From Acanthopleuribacter pedis (GTDB taxonomy: Bacteria; Acidobacteriota; Holophagae; Acanthopleuribacterales; Acanthopleuribacteraceae), in the NCBI RefSeq assembly GCF_017377855.1, contig NZ_JAFREP010000011.1:186001-250000 (forward strand): a DNA stretch of 64,000 bases, written 5' to 3'. Shown here in pieces: positions 17,801 through 28,900 of the stretch (position 1 is the stretch's first letter; the number at the start of each line of letters is the position of its first letter). A program made the translations under genes and the position numbers. The notes below the pieces were generated by a model. It saw only the letters and a list, made by a program, of their open reading frames with translations, was not told the origin of the DNA and did not search any database.

Positions 17801-19817
17801 TTTTGAGCAAACCTCTTTGTTTGACAACGTTTACCACCGGATGCTTACCAACCACGAGGCGAGCCGCGAGGCGATTGACGGAATGCGGGATTTTCTGGAG
17901 CAAGCCACGGTGAGCGACCAAATTGTGGTCTTTCTTTCCGGCCACGGTCTGCTCGATCCGCGGACCTTTGATTATTATTTTGCCACCCATGATGCGGATC
18001 CCGACGCGCCGGGTGTTCGGGGTTACAGCTTGAACCGCTTGGAACAATTGCTTGACGAACTTCCTTGCCGTCGGAAGTTGGTGATGTTGGACACCTGCTA
18101 CTCGGGGGACCGGGATCCCGAGGACGGCGGCAAGCTGGTTAAAAAAGTAGCGGTCGGCAAATTTACCAGCAAAAACGTGTACACGCTGCGCCCCGCCAAA
18201 CGCGTGTCGCGCGGTGACAGCTTTGCCCTGATGCGGCAGAGTTTTGTGGACTTGCGCCGCAACTCGGGTTCCGTGATTTTGGCTTCTTCCTCGGGTCGGG
18301 AGATTTCGATTGAGGGTGAGAACTGGCAAAACGGGGTGTTTACCTTTGCGGCGTACAGCGGGATCCGTAGCGGTTTGGCCGATACCAACGAGGATCAATT
18401 GATCCAGGTCTCGGAGCTGGTGGATTACCTGACCTGGTTGGTGCCCCGACTCAGCGAGGGCATGCAAAAACCCACGCTGCGCCAGGCCAACCATTACGAC
18501 GATTTTGCCGTCGCCGACACGACCGAAGGCCCCAAGGCCGAAACCTTGGGTAAAAAACTCGCCGCCTATCTTTTGAAGCACAATCCTTTTTTTCTTAAAG
18601 AGTTAAAGGTGATGAGCAGCAATGAAACCGAGATGTTCGTCGACCTTCAGCGCTGGAACCACAGGCTGATCACGCCAAAAAAGAGGGATTACCCGAAATT
18701 TGACGTTGTCCTAGCGGCGGAAGGGGCCGAGGCAGAGATCGAAGAAGCAGCGCCCCAACTCGAGCGCACCGCGGTAAACAACGAGGCTGCCGCTGAGACC
18801 GCCGCGGTGGATGCACCGCAAAAAGTGAAGGACAGGGCGCCCCCGCCTGAGAACCAAAACGGTTTCTTCACCATGAGCGCGCTGTTCACCAAACAGGGTG
18901 AGAAGCGCAACGCGTCGGAACTGGCGGCGCGACAAATTGCAAATCAAATGGCAGCCTATCGAGCGGGCAAGTTAGAAAAACCGCCGACACCCCGACCCGT
19001 GAAACTGGTTTACCAGTGGGAACGGGTGTCCCAAAAACCCGCGCCACTTTTTGTGACGGTCGGCTTCGAGAATCAAAGTTTTGCGTCCATACGGGATCGG
19101 CTCACGGCGGGTTCCTACCGGAGAATGGGTGCGGTCCAATCAATGTTCCAGCAGGAGCCGGCGCGTACCCTGGTTCTTGATGAACAACGGCTGGTGGTTG
19201 ACGGCAAACCGGTTCATTACCTGATCACCAAAAGTTTCTTCACCCGTCGCGAACCGATTCGTGAAGTGCTGGGCAAGTTGCAACGCGCGTTCCAGGTCGA
19301 GGGTGAGAAAAAAGAACGACGGCAGGCACAACGCCGGGCCCCGTCCAAACCCTTGATCAACAAACCGTTGCGACAGCAGACCGCGTCGAAAAAAGCACCG
19401 GCGCCCAAATCCAAACAGGAGCCCAAGCCCAAAAAGAAACGGCCGAAATGGAAACTTCCTAAATTGAAAGCGCCCCGGTTGGGTTCACCCAAATCCAAGA
19501 CCAAAGATGGGGATGCCAAACCGAAGCAGAAACAAAAAGAAACGAAAACCGAGAAGAAGAAAAAAGATGGGCTGCCGCGGGAACGGAAACGAAAAGGCGC
19601 GGCCAACAAACCGCCTCAATTCTTAGAACAATGCTCTCGGGTCTTTTATCACTATGTCTACCGGAAAAACGGGCAATGGGTAGTGTTTAGTTTCCCCGCG
19701 GGTGATTTTGGCATAGACCATTCGTTTGACGGCAAAAATTTCCAGTATTCGTTTGATTACGATCCAAACTATGAAACCGAAATGCGTCGGCTTTTCGATG
19801 AAGTAAACCTCCATTAA
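14805..19817 (+). CDS. Exported WD40 / caspase (peptidase C14) protein
   Basis: Predicted 1,670 residues. ATG 14805 is chosen because GGAGG precedes it and the product begins with a clear signal peptide (MLFRSLIFALTCFAPLALLG, then AKAAA). Residues about 30-830 are WD40 repeats, several canonical (LAFSPDGTLLVSASMDGTLRVWD is split over a well-formed blade). An Ig-like linker follows. Then comes a caspase domain with His1047 in VVFLSGHG and Cys1098 in VMLDTCYSG, so the dyad is intact. Residues about 1500-1605 are a Lys/Pro/Glu-rich, strongly basic low-complexity stretch, followed by a short folded C-terminal domain. As an exported protein it should act in the periplasm or beyond. It is the third gene of the CHAT/pseudocaspase set on the same strand. 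The basic tract could bind a polyanion such as DNA or LPS (inference). Substrate unknown. Confidence 0.8.
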   Translation: MLFRSLIFALTCFAPLALLGAKAAASPEVVGQLMHITGLNDMEHHPQRRWVASASAEMIILWETTSGKSIRVFPSFSSDWSCLAFSPDGRFLAAGNLDHRIYLWDLTQKKPPQEIAVNAFPVRDIAFHPSGWLLSAAALIDPFGEVIGEIVALNPQTKKVMNRLAPKLGALHPVAFTPDGRRFIAGSLYHTAVVWDSERFRPIGEFPGNDLLRKVAVHPSGKTVAAALENMNWAPPEEGGQDDLHAEDGRYSLLQLDLAEYRVRHDFQGYKHRVTDLVWSPKGSYLYTSIADNRETRFNAVTGQVSEAPPPSAEPSPKIDQKKTLRTTAKIAARLANNKWVQKKAGKWAGVLMGIGALSQLEQLEEGVAFQGREIPQDKFYNTGFGRLFPYHKGGIRRWRADGRDCLQITFGRPVYSLTRSGNGFYLVADGTKGFLDIWDTRGNILVKSMRGATRKCTDAVFGPDGQTLAAHYGDKSFFLWHLDGRVKLRLLRGHTKRVTDLAFSPDGTLLVSASMDGTLRVWDPKTGEQVNVLDNHKQPVVSVAFSQDGTKLVSSGSARPRAKSSNGKVLVWDLLNPKKKPENLVPRALTPLTSPWFTFQSVAITDSGLVVANQQRTFMAFGSDDTGTAVFSLQEDGSDLILETGERPVQSVVNRSGTRLFTLSYPKRRFFAQVADKQGRLTSWSLPDGQFIGNVEGFKGKILDMALHPQGRVLVTTDTSGTLTFWDTETLKPLTRKRVYAHGVGYDVAGEKLMLLKPDGQIEIWDQDGTRVLYAMVGIADSDEYIITTPDHFYTASGRGTDAVAIVDRGKAHSFEQYDLTLNRPSEVLAVTTPDNIILREEYVRAHQRRRRSMGFAEEGGATTRLPTVSITNKKQLALNTQKESVTISVRGADEQGLARLHVKINDVPLHGRRGLSLKGVNRLHKKVPIPLGFGTNKIQVAVRSTTGNRSHLDTLFIKREGTRPQPNLYAVLIGVNEYQHNPNLTFAVKDAHDVLGLFEQTSLFDNVYHRMLTNHEASREAIDGMRDFLEQATVSDQIVVFLSGHGLLDPRTFDYYFATHDADPDAPGVRGYSLNRLEQLLDELPCRRKLVMLDTCYSGDRDPEDGGKLVKKVAVGKFTSKNVYTLRPAKRVSRGDSFALMRQSFVDLRRNSGSVILASSSGREISIEGENWQNGVFTFAAYSGIRSGLADTNEDQLIQVSELVDYLTWLVPRLSEGMQKPTLRQANHYDDFAVADTTEGPKAETLGKKLAAYLLKHNPFFLKELKVMSSNETEMFVDLQRWNHRLITPKKRDYPKFDVVLAAEGAEAEIEEAAPQLERTAVNNEAAAETAAVDAPQKVKDRAPPPENQNGFFTMSALFTKQGEKRNASELAARQIANQMAAYRAGKLEKPPTPRPVKLVYQWERVSQKPAPLFVTVGFENQSFASIRDRLTAGSYRRMGAVQSMFQQEPARTLVLDEQRLVVDGKPVHYLITKSFFTRREPIREVLGKLQRAFQVEGEKKERRQAQRRAPSKPLINKPLRQQTASKKAPAPKSKQEPKPKKKRPKWKLPKLKAPRLGSPKSKTKDGDAKPKQKQKETKTEKKKKDGLPRERKRKGAANKPPQFLEQCSRVFYHYVYRKNGQWVVFSFPAGDFGIDHSFDGKNFQYSFDYDPNYETEMRRLFDEVNLH

Positions 19818-19852
19818 CGCCTGCCTGTTCTTTTTTGCTGATCACAACCAAA

Positions 19853-19888
19853 ACAGGCGACGGCGCTGTTGCAGCGGCCGTCGCCTGT
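19853..19888. terminator. Hairpin between convergent genes
   Basis: Perfect 12-bp stem ACAGGCGACGGC / GCCGTCGCCTGT with a 12-base loop, midway between the stop codons of the WD40-caspase gene and the RHS gene. On the minus strand it is followed by TTTTGG, a short T run, so it best serves as terminator for the RHS gene; it may work in both directions. Confidence 0.7.
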
Positions 19889-19913
19889 TGGGATTTGTTA
19901 GGAAGGGTTGGGT

Positions 19914-22900
19914 TTAGTAACCGTTGATGGGGTGGGTGCGTTGGAACTCACCCCACCATTCTTGGACGCCCTCCCACCACGTGATAATCCTGCCTGCCTG
20001 GGTTTGAAAATTGGCATTTATGGAATCAAAATCCCACAGATTGATGCTGCTGTTGTAGTTCCACAACTCATCGAAAGCTAGGATGTTCTGGGAACCCCCC
20101 CAGCCGGAGAACTTACCGGTTGAGGAACGGGGTAGGGACATTTGTCGTTTGAACGGCGAATGGTAGGTACTGTCGGCCGTGCGACCGCCACCGTTGGTGG
20201 GGTTATAAGCTATGGGTGTCGGAAATTCGGGCTCCACGTCGAGGGTGTCTACATTCACTTCCTCAACCGCGGTGACCGCTTTTTCGTGATATGCGATTTC
20301 CGGTGTGTCGGCGACCCAAGGTTCCGGCTCGATGAGCGACGCTTTGGCTGAACTGTCGAAGGTAAGCGAACTGTACGGGGGCTCCGGCGGCCATAGCTCC
20401 AGATCGATGTCTTTGGCTCTGGTCGCGGGGTCAATGTATTCCAGGTTCGCCGACATCTTCGGCGGCTCGGTTGGATTTCTTGGGATCGGCATCGCGGTAC
20501 CGGGGGGCGGCCGTCTCATTTTGAGGTTTTGGATGGTTTCTTGGGCGCGTTCGTTCGCCGCCCGTTTCACGGCTTTTGCCGCTTTCAGGTTGAACCATGT
20601 CACGCTGAGCGAGACGCCCAAGGCGAACCCTTTAATCGCGCCTTGCTCCCATTCACCACCCGTACGGTGGGTGTAAATCGCCACCGCGGCGGCGCCAACC
20701 ACACCCACGGACACCGCGGTGATGATCTGTGCCGTCGTGGTTGTCGCTTTCCCCAACCAGAGGGCGAACTTGGCCAGTCCGACAAAGAAGTGCCCGCTGG
20801 GATCGGTTGCGTTGTAGGGATTGTTGAGGATGTAGCTGTAGGGGTTGACACCCTGCAGGTGGTAGGGGAATTGGCGGATCGGGTCCGGGGTCATGAAGCG
20901 ACCGATGACAGGGTCATAGACGCGGCCGTTCATGTGGATCAGGTCGAAGGCGTCCAACATTTCGTGACCGGTGTACCCGCGATTGATCCGTGGTTGTGTC
21001 GTGTCTTCGGTTGCCGGTGCCCAGTTGCCTTTGCGGCGGCGTCCGAATGCGTCGAAGCTGTGGCGTTCGACCACATCGCCGTTTTCATCGGTTACGGCGT
21101 CCAAGCTGCCGAGGCGATCCACGTGGAGGTAACGGGTGTGGCTGTTGGTTTCGGTTTGGGTATGGACGGCGATCCGTTGTGAACCGGCGAAGATGTAGTG
21201 AATCTGTTCGTTGCCGCCGGCCGCGCGTCGGTTCTCGTAAAGGTTGTCCACATAATGAATGTCGGTGGTGATGCCGTTCACCGTCCGCAGTTGGCGGTAG
21301 CGCATCCCGTCGGGATCGTAGGTGAATTGGAGCCGTTTGGAACCATCAGCAGCGAGGATTTCAATCGGCATGTCGGCGGCGTTGTAGCGAATGGTTTCCA
21401 CCGCGTCGCCGGTGCGCCGTTCGACCATGCGACCCATGGCATCGTAACGGTACCGATGGTTGCCGGCGGCGGTGACCGCGTGGGGGGCGCCCGCTTCGTA
21501 GCGGTAATCGCCGACGTCGGATTTGTAGGTGATGTTCCCGAGGCTGTCGTATTCGAGCGACAGCTCCATTTCATCTTCTTCGTTAACGTTCTCTACGCCG
21601 ATCAAACGCTGCAGTTCATCGTACTCAAGGGCTTCGTAGGCGCCCACGACGCGGTTTTCCTGCTCGTCGAGGTGGCGCAGTGCATTGTAACGGTAGCCCA
21701 AGTGCTGAATTTGGGTGCCGTTGTGGTCCGCCTCAATACGGCTCAGCAAACCAGTTTTTGGGAGGTAGTCCATGCGGGTGGTGACGCCGTTGCCGAATAC
21801 CGTTTCGGTTGTTTGGCCGGCCGCGTTGAGGGCGGTCAAGTTCCAAAGGGGCCGACTTTCGTTGTCCGGCTCGAAGATGCGGTTTTGGTAGCCATGGCTG
21901 TTGAAGCCGTAGGCAAGGGTGTAACCACTGGGATAGACGAGGCGCTCAAGGCGGCCAAGCGTGTCGAAACTTTTTTCAACGGTGTAGCTTTGGCTGTTGA
22001 GGCGCACGGTTTTGCGCGCCAATTCACCAAAAGGCGTGTAGGCGCGTTCCTCCAAGTAGCCGTCGGGACCGGTGACCTGTGCAAGTCTGCCGATGCCGTT
22101 GGCGGCGGTGTCATAGGTTCGCGTGGTGACGCCGTCGCCGTTGTGTTGCTCGGTTAAGCGGCCGAGACCGTCGTAGTGGTAACGGGTTTCACGGCCGAGC
22201 GCGTCACGGCGGGTCACACGTTCGCCGAAGGCGTTGTAGGTCATTTCCAGCAGACCCATGGCGGGGTCCTCCCAGCGAATCGTTTTTCCCTGGACGTTGG
22301 TGACGGTGACGGTTTGGTTGCCGGCGGGATCCTCGGCGGTGCGAATCATGCGATCACTTAAGCGCTGGTAGCGGAAGCGCAGGGTTTCGCCGGCATGATT
22401 GGTCACGGCGATGGTACGACCTGCAAGGTCCGTTTCGCGCTGTTCGGTGATGTCGGTTCGCCCCGCATTACGGATGACCCAGTGGTTTGAACCCTGGGTT
22501 TCGTATTGGGTGACGACCCCGTCGGGTGCGGTCACGGCGGCTAAACGACCGTGATCGTCGTAGGCGCGGGTCTCCCAAACGGGTGTTTCACCGGGATGGT
22601 AGGCGCGCGATACGGCTTCGATGTGGCCGGTGGCGTTAAATCGTTGGTCGCGGTAGATCCAGCGGCCGTCAAAGCCGCGTTTGGCCTCGCGAATTCGTCG
22701 GTCCAATGCGTCGAACCATTCCAGCGATTCGCCGCCACCCGGGTATTGGGTCAGAAGGTAGTAGCGGCCCAAGGCGGGGGCCGTTTCGGGGTAGGGGCCT
22801 TGGCCCGCGACTGCCGCGGTGCCGCGCGTTTGGTTGCCGCGCGGATCGATGGTGGTGATGATCGCCCCGGAACCGTTGTGTTCGTAGCGGGTCGTTTCTC

Positions 22901-25900
22901 CATTGACGTCGGTGGTGGCGGTTAAGGTGCCCCAACGTGGATCGTAGTCGGTATGCACGGTATGGCCGAGGCTGTTGGTGCGGGTGGCAAGGTACAGGCC
23001 GAGATTGTCGTAGGTTTGGGAGGTGGTTCTTGGGGTTTCTCCCGTCGCCGTAACGCGGGTGTGGGTTCGGTTGCCGAAGGCATCGAATTCGAAGTGTTTG
23101 GTGACTTGGTACGCTGTGCCGGCCAGCGCCGTGTGCGTCTCTTGTAAGCCGTCGGCATCATAAGTCCAGCGCTCCGTGCGCGTGGTGGCACCGGTGGTTT
23201 CTTCAATGGTTTCACGGCGTTCGCGCAATTGGACGCGTGGCCAGACGGCGTTTTCCCGCCACAGGTTTTCCGTGCGATAGGTCAGGGTTTGTTCCGGTTT
23301 CGCGGGATTGCGGACCGTTCGAACGATGGTGACTGGATGACCCACCGCATTGTAGTCCGCGTCCGTGATGGTTTCCCGGAGGACCGTACCGTCGCGTGGC
23401 TCGATTTCCGTTCTTTTGCTGTAGGTGAGGTTGCCCAGGTAACTCACCCCGTCGCGGAGGTGCCATTGGTAACGGTTGGTGAAATGCAGGGCGCGTGACC
23501 CGTTGACGTTGGTGGTACCGCTGACCAAAAAGCCACCGAAACGGCCGTTGGGTGCCAGCCCGTATTGATGGGTCACAACGGTTTTGTGTGCGTCGTCGTG
23601 AATGGTCACCTGTTTGAAACCCAAGAACCCGTAACCCGCGCGATGGGCCCGTGCTTGTTCGTAGCCGTAGCTTTGGGTGTTGCGGTGATCGCCGCCGTCG
23701 TCCGCGGTGGTGGACGCGACCACCGTCATGGGTCCGATGAAGTAGGTCGCGGGGTAGCCTGAGGCGGGCACCCTCATGTCCGTGGTTCCGTTGTCAAACG
23801 CGGGACCGACCACGGGGGCGTTGGCCCAGTCCTTACCTTCGCTTAAGTCCAAGGTGCGCCACATGTTGTCGACGACCGAGTAAACGCGATTGGTGGAAAC
23901 CCCGCCGTCGGTGTAACTGCCGCGTTGGTTGGCGAAGTTACCTTGTCCGTCATAAAGCCAGCAGTTGCGCCAATCGAAGGGGGTGCCGTCGATGAAGATG
24001 CGCCGTGGTTCCGCGGCGGTTTCGCGGGGACGGCTGATGTCGTAGATGTCGCGATCATTGAGGTTACTGTATTCGATGGTGCGTGATGCCCCGTTTTCAT
24101 GGGCGATACGGGTTAGCAGCGGGGTGCGGTGGCGGTTGAACCGAACCTGGGTATCGCCGTCACGGCCGTAGGACTGAACGATATCGGGGAAGGCGTTACC
24201 GGAGATATCCACCAGGCGCAAGGCGTTGATTTCAACCATGGCTTGGATGGGGTCCTCGGCTTGAACCTTGGAGGCGTAGCCGGGACGGCGGTTGTGTTCG
24301 CCGAGCGCGTCGAACAGGAAGATGCTGTCGACCTGGTTGCCGTTACCGTTGTTCACGTAATAAACATCGGTGGTGCCGTCGCTGTTCATATCAATGAAAC
24401 GTACGCGGGCCAGGTCACGGGCGAGCGTGTCCGCGGTGTCTCCATCGATGGGGGTTTCCGGCCCCTCGATTTCCGTGAAGGTGCCGTCGCCGTGGGACAG
24501 GAACACCAGGTCATGATCGGGATCACCGCCGTTGCGATCACCGCGGATGAGGTAGAGGTCGTGTTTGCCGTCGCCGTTGAAATCGCCGATTTTGTAGCGG
24601 GAGGCTGAGTGGATTTTGGCGTCGCTGTCGGCGCCGGAAAGGGTGAGCGCCATGGTGTCGACCGGCTGCCAACCGTCGCGGGTTTGCAGGTAGAGGATGG
24701 CGGCTTGGCCGTGGAAGATGTCGATCAAGCCGTTGCCGTCGAAATCGGCAAGGTGGGTGAGTCGGACCGCGCGCAATTTGGCTTCCCCGGTACTGCCCGG
24801 CGCCTCCAAGGTGGTGGTCCTTGCCCAATCGCGGCGCAGGTTGCCGTCCGCGTCGGCGAGATAGATATCGGCGTAATAAATGGAGCCGGCGGCGGGTGTG
24901 CGCAGGTAGATCAGGTCCGTGCGACCGTCGCCGTTGACATCGGCGAGGCGGGTGCCGTCAAGTGCCGCGCGGGCGAGGTAATCGTCCGTGTTGTGGAGGG
25001 CGGGCCCTTCGTTGAGGCGGCGACGGTAGGTGCCGTCACCGTTGGAGAGATGGACGCCCACATCCATTCCGGTCGGGTCTTCGTGGCCGTTGAGCAACAA
25101 CAGATCGGTCAGGCCGTCGCCGTTGAAATCACCGGTGCGCAGGAAGTTGCGGCGCATGCTGTCCCGGTCCAAGCCGATGGGATCGTAATGGGCCGGGATG
25201 TTGGAGACGCGGCTGCCGACGCCGTGAATGATGTCGCTATAGCCGCCTTGGCCGTCGCCGAGGTAGATCTCATCGCTGACGCAACTGGCGCTTTCTTTGA
25301 ACTCGTAGCCCCGCATGAAGTAGGTGTCGATCAGGCCGTCGCCGTTGAAATCACCGAACCGAATGCGACCCTGACGATGGTAGATGCCGGCCCAGTGGTC
25401 GCTGAGTTCCGTTGGGTCTTGGCCTTGATCGATTTCGTCTTCACGGAAGAAACCGGTGTCGGTGTCCCATTCGAAATGAATGATTGGCATCCGTGCGCCG
25501 TCCGCGTTGCTTTCGACGATGCTGCCTACCCGCGAGGGCGTCGAACTGGTGATGGGTGCATAGTTGATGTCGTAACGGCGAATCATCTCGTTTCCGTAAT
25601 GAACCGAAACCGCGCGGATACGCTCTTCCGTCGTGGCGGGTTCGCCTTTGATAAAGGCGAACGTTGTGTCGGGTCGATTTTCGTAATGGATTTGGACGTT
25701 GAACGGGGCTTGTGCCGTGGCCGCGGTTGCGCTGTTGGATGCGAAATCGATGCGTTCCGCGTGGGCTTGCCCGTATTCTTCACGGTAGTGGTAGGTCATG
25801 GTGTTGCCGACGATGTCGCGCACCTCTTTGAGGACCCACATGCTCACCGCGGTACGGTCGGGTGTTTCGATGATCGCGTCGGCGTCGCGGCCGTAGATGC

Positions 25901-28900
25901 GGACCACGCCGTTTTCGTCGGTGACCTCGAAGCGGGTGGGCGCATTGCGGCTGTTCCCATGGCTGACGATTTTGAGGTCGGAGGCCAGTTCGGTGCGGTA
26001 CTCGGTGCCGTTGGCGCCGTTGGCACCGTCGTTGATTGGCAGCAAGGTTTGGCCGTCGAGGGCGAAAAAGTCGCGGTTGTCGTAGTTAATGCGGTCGGTG
26101 AAGCCGTCGCGGTCGAGGTTGGGTGATTGGCGGGTGATGCCGGAGAAACCCTGGAGGGTCCAGCCGAGCCCCATCGGGCCGTTGCCCGCGCTTGAGTTGT
26201 AGGTGAATTGGAGACCGGGGGTGATGCCGCCGAGGGCGTGGGGCACGCGCAGCGGGATGCTGTAGTTGGCTTGGCCGGTGGGGCTGACCGCGAAGCTGTC
26301 GGGCGTGTAGCCGGCCAGAAGCGATTCCGCGTCGGTGGTTGCTTGCAGGGGGAGGCTGGTGGCGTCACTTTGTTGGCCGCCCGCGCAGATCGAACGAATG
26401 CGAATGGTGTAGGTGGTGTCGCGGCTGAGGCGGTCGAGGGTGTGTTGTTGGGACGTGCCCGCCGCCGCGGCGACCTCGTCGAACAGGACGAATTGGCCGA
26501 TTTGGTATTCCACGCGGTAGGCCGTTGCACTGGAGGCCGAGGGCCAGGCAACCGTCAAGGTTGTATCGGTGGCATCAACCAAGGTGACCATGGGGGGTGG
26601 GTTACAGCCGGCTTGGGTGGCAAAGTCGGCGGTTTGGGTGTACACCCAATTGCCCAAACAGACGGTGCGCAGCATCCATTCGTAATCGGTCCCGGGTGTC
26701 AGGTTTTCCAGCCGGTAGCCGGTGCCGGTCACAGACGGGGTTTGCACCCAGCCGTCCTCGCCGATGCGGTAGCGAACGTGGTAACGCACCGCGTCGCTGC
26801 TCGCGTCCCAGGCCAGGTCGACCGTCGTGCTTGTGACCGCGACCGTGCGCAGGTTGGTGGCCGGTTCGCAGGGAACCACGGCCTCGTAAACAGGTAGAAC
26901 TTTGTAAGCGATGCTTGCGCCGTTGCCGGTATCGGGGTCCTCGAAGCGGTAGTTGCGCGCCGTGGTGTCGGCATCCTCCTGGTGGACCTGGGCAAAAACG
27001 TCGTCTGTGCCGCGCTGGAGGGTGAACTGTTGCACGCCACCGGTGCCGGCGTAGAACCAGCTCGCCGTATGGCGGCCGTCGGCGGCGACAGTTTGGTGGA
27101 ACGGGGTCAGGTTCAGCCAAGTGTCCTGCACTCGGCCGGGCACCAGCAAAACGCGTTTGCGGGCAAGGGGTTGGATGTCGGTGGTGGTAAGGGTGTCGCT
27201 GCCGATGGTGGCGTTGTTGACCGCCAAGCGCAACACCATGGTGTCGCCGGGGAAGACTTCAAAGTCGACCACGCCCTGGCTGTCGGTTACGCCAGAGGCC
27301 TCGATGTTCACACTGTTTTCATGACCCAAATAAACCGTGGCTTGAATGCGGTTGCCGTCCTGGTCGTAAACCTGGGCGCCGACAGAAACGGTTTGCAGGG
27401 TGAGGATCAGGCCGTTGCTTGATTCGGCCTGCTCGGAAACGGCGCGGGTTCCGTTGATGTTGGTGCTGATTTGGTAGGGGAACCCGGGATACAGGTCGAA
27501 AGCGGCTTCGCCGTTGCCGTCCACGCTTTTGCTTCGGCCCAGGGTGGTGTTGTCGCGGTACAGGGTGATGGCGCGACCGGTGTGCGGTTGGTTTTGGCTG
27601 GTGCGCAGACGGCCGATGATGCGGCCGACCTGGAACAGGACCTGCTCGTCGATGGACCCCGCCACGATGGTTTTCTCACTGTCGTTGATGCGGTGTCGCC
27701 AGCCGTAGGTTGCACCGGGGAGCAGGTCGAGGCCGGCAATCCCGTTGTTGTTGGTTGTCTCAAGCGCCGTGGTTTGTTCGCCGTCGGCGAGGAGGTGCAG
27801 GTGTTGGGCGGGCATCGGGTTGCCGTCGGCGTCGAGGACACGGGCTTCAAAACGCCGCAACTGGATCTGCATGAGTTCGCCCGCGCCGGCGGCGACCGTG
27901 TTGGAGCGTCCGATCGCGCCGTAATACTGCATGCGCACGTTGTAATCCGCGCCGGGGGATCCTTCAAAATCCGCGTATCCCTCGCTGTTGGTTGTCGCCG
28001 AATCGGTCACCGTGCCGTTGTGTTCGAGGTAGAGCCGGGCGTTGCTAAAGGGGCTGCCGTCCGCGTTAAGAACTCGGGCGCGCAGGGCGGCCGTGGTGAT
28101 TTCCATGATCCCGCCGCTGCCGGATGCAACCGTGTTGGAGGACAGCGTTCTACCTTGAATGTCGGTGCGGAAGAAGTAGTTTTTGCCGGGGAACACTTCC
28201 CATTTGGCCAAACCTTGCGCGTTGGTGACGACCCAGCCGGGTGCGTTTTGGTTGTAGCTGTACAGGATCAGGCGTTGGCCGGCAAGGCCGGAGCCGTCCG
28301 GGTTCCGCATACGGCCGTAAAGGGCGACCGTTTGCAAGTTCAGGGTGTCGCCGGAGCCGGCGAGGGCCGCGTTGGAGGTGGCACTGTGAAAATAACGTTG
28401 GCTGGTGACGACGTAGCGTTGGTTGGGCGGGACCTCGGCCGCGGCGTGACCCTCTGCGTCGGTGGTTAAATTGGCAATGACAGCGGTGTAACCCTCGCGT
28501 TTGAGGATCAGTGGCCGGCCGACATGGGGTGTCCCGTCCGATTGAAGGAAGCGGGCTTCGGCGCGCTGGGTTTGCAAGCGCATCAGGTTGCCGTTGCCGG
28601 ACGTAACTGAATTGGTCAAAACGGTTTGGTTGAAGATGTCGAGGCGGGCGTGGTAACCGTGGCCGGGGAACACCTCGAAAGCGACGCGGCCCGAGCTGTC
28701 GGTGGTTGCCGCGGCGCCGGTGTTGACGGGGCCGTTGGTCCAGAGTTCAAACACCGCGCTTTCCGTGTGGGGCGCGCCGTCGGAACGCAGGTATTCGCCC
28801 AGGAGCCGGGTGGTTTGCAGGCGCATGTTTTGGCCGTTGCCGGCGGTGACCGGCGTGGATACCGCGGTGGCGCGCAAATGGCTGATGCTGCTGGTGTAGT

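Noticed and set aside
21198..22157. 319-codon plus-strand frame
   Set aside because: Antisense shadow of the RHS repeat region; low-complexity Val/Gly composition.
24609..26126. 505-codon plus-strand frame rich in Val/Gly/Ala
   Set aside because: It is antisense to the SpvB/VCBS part of the RHS gene; the minus frame has clear domain motifs and the plus frame has none.
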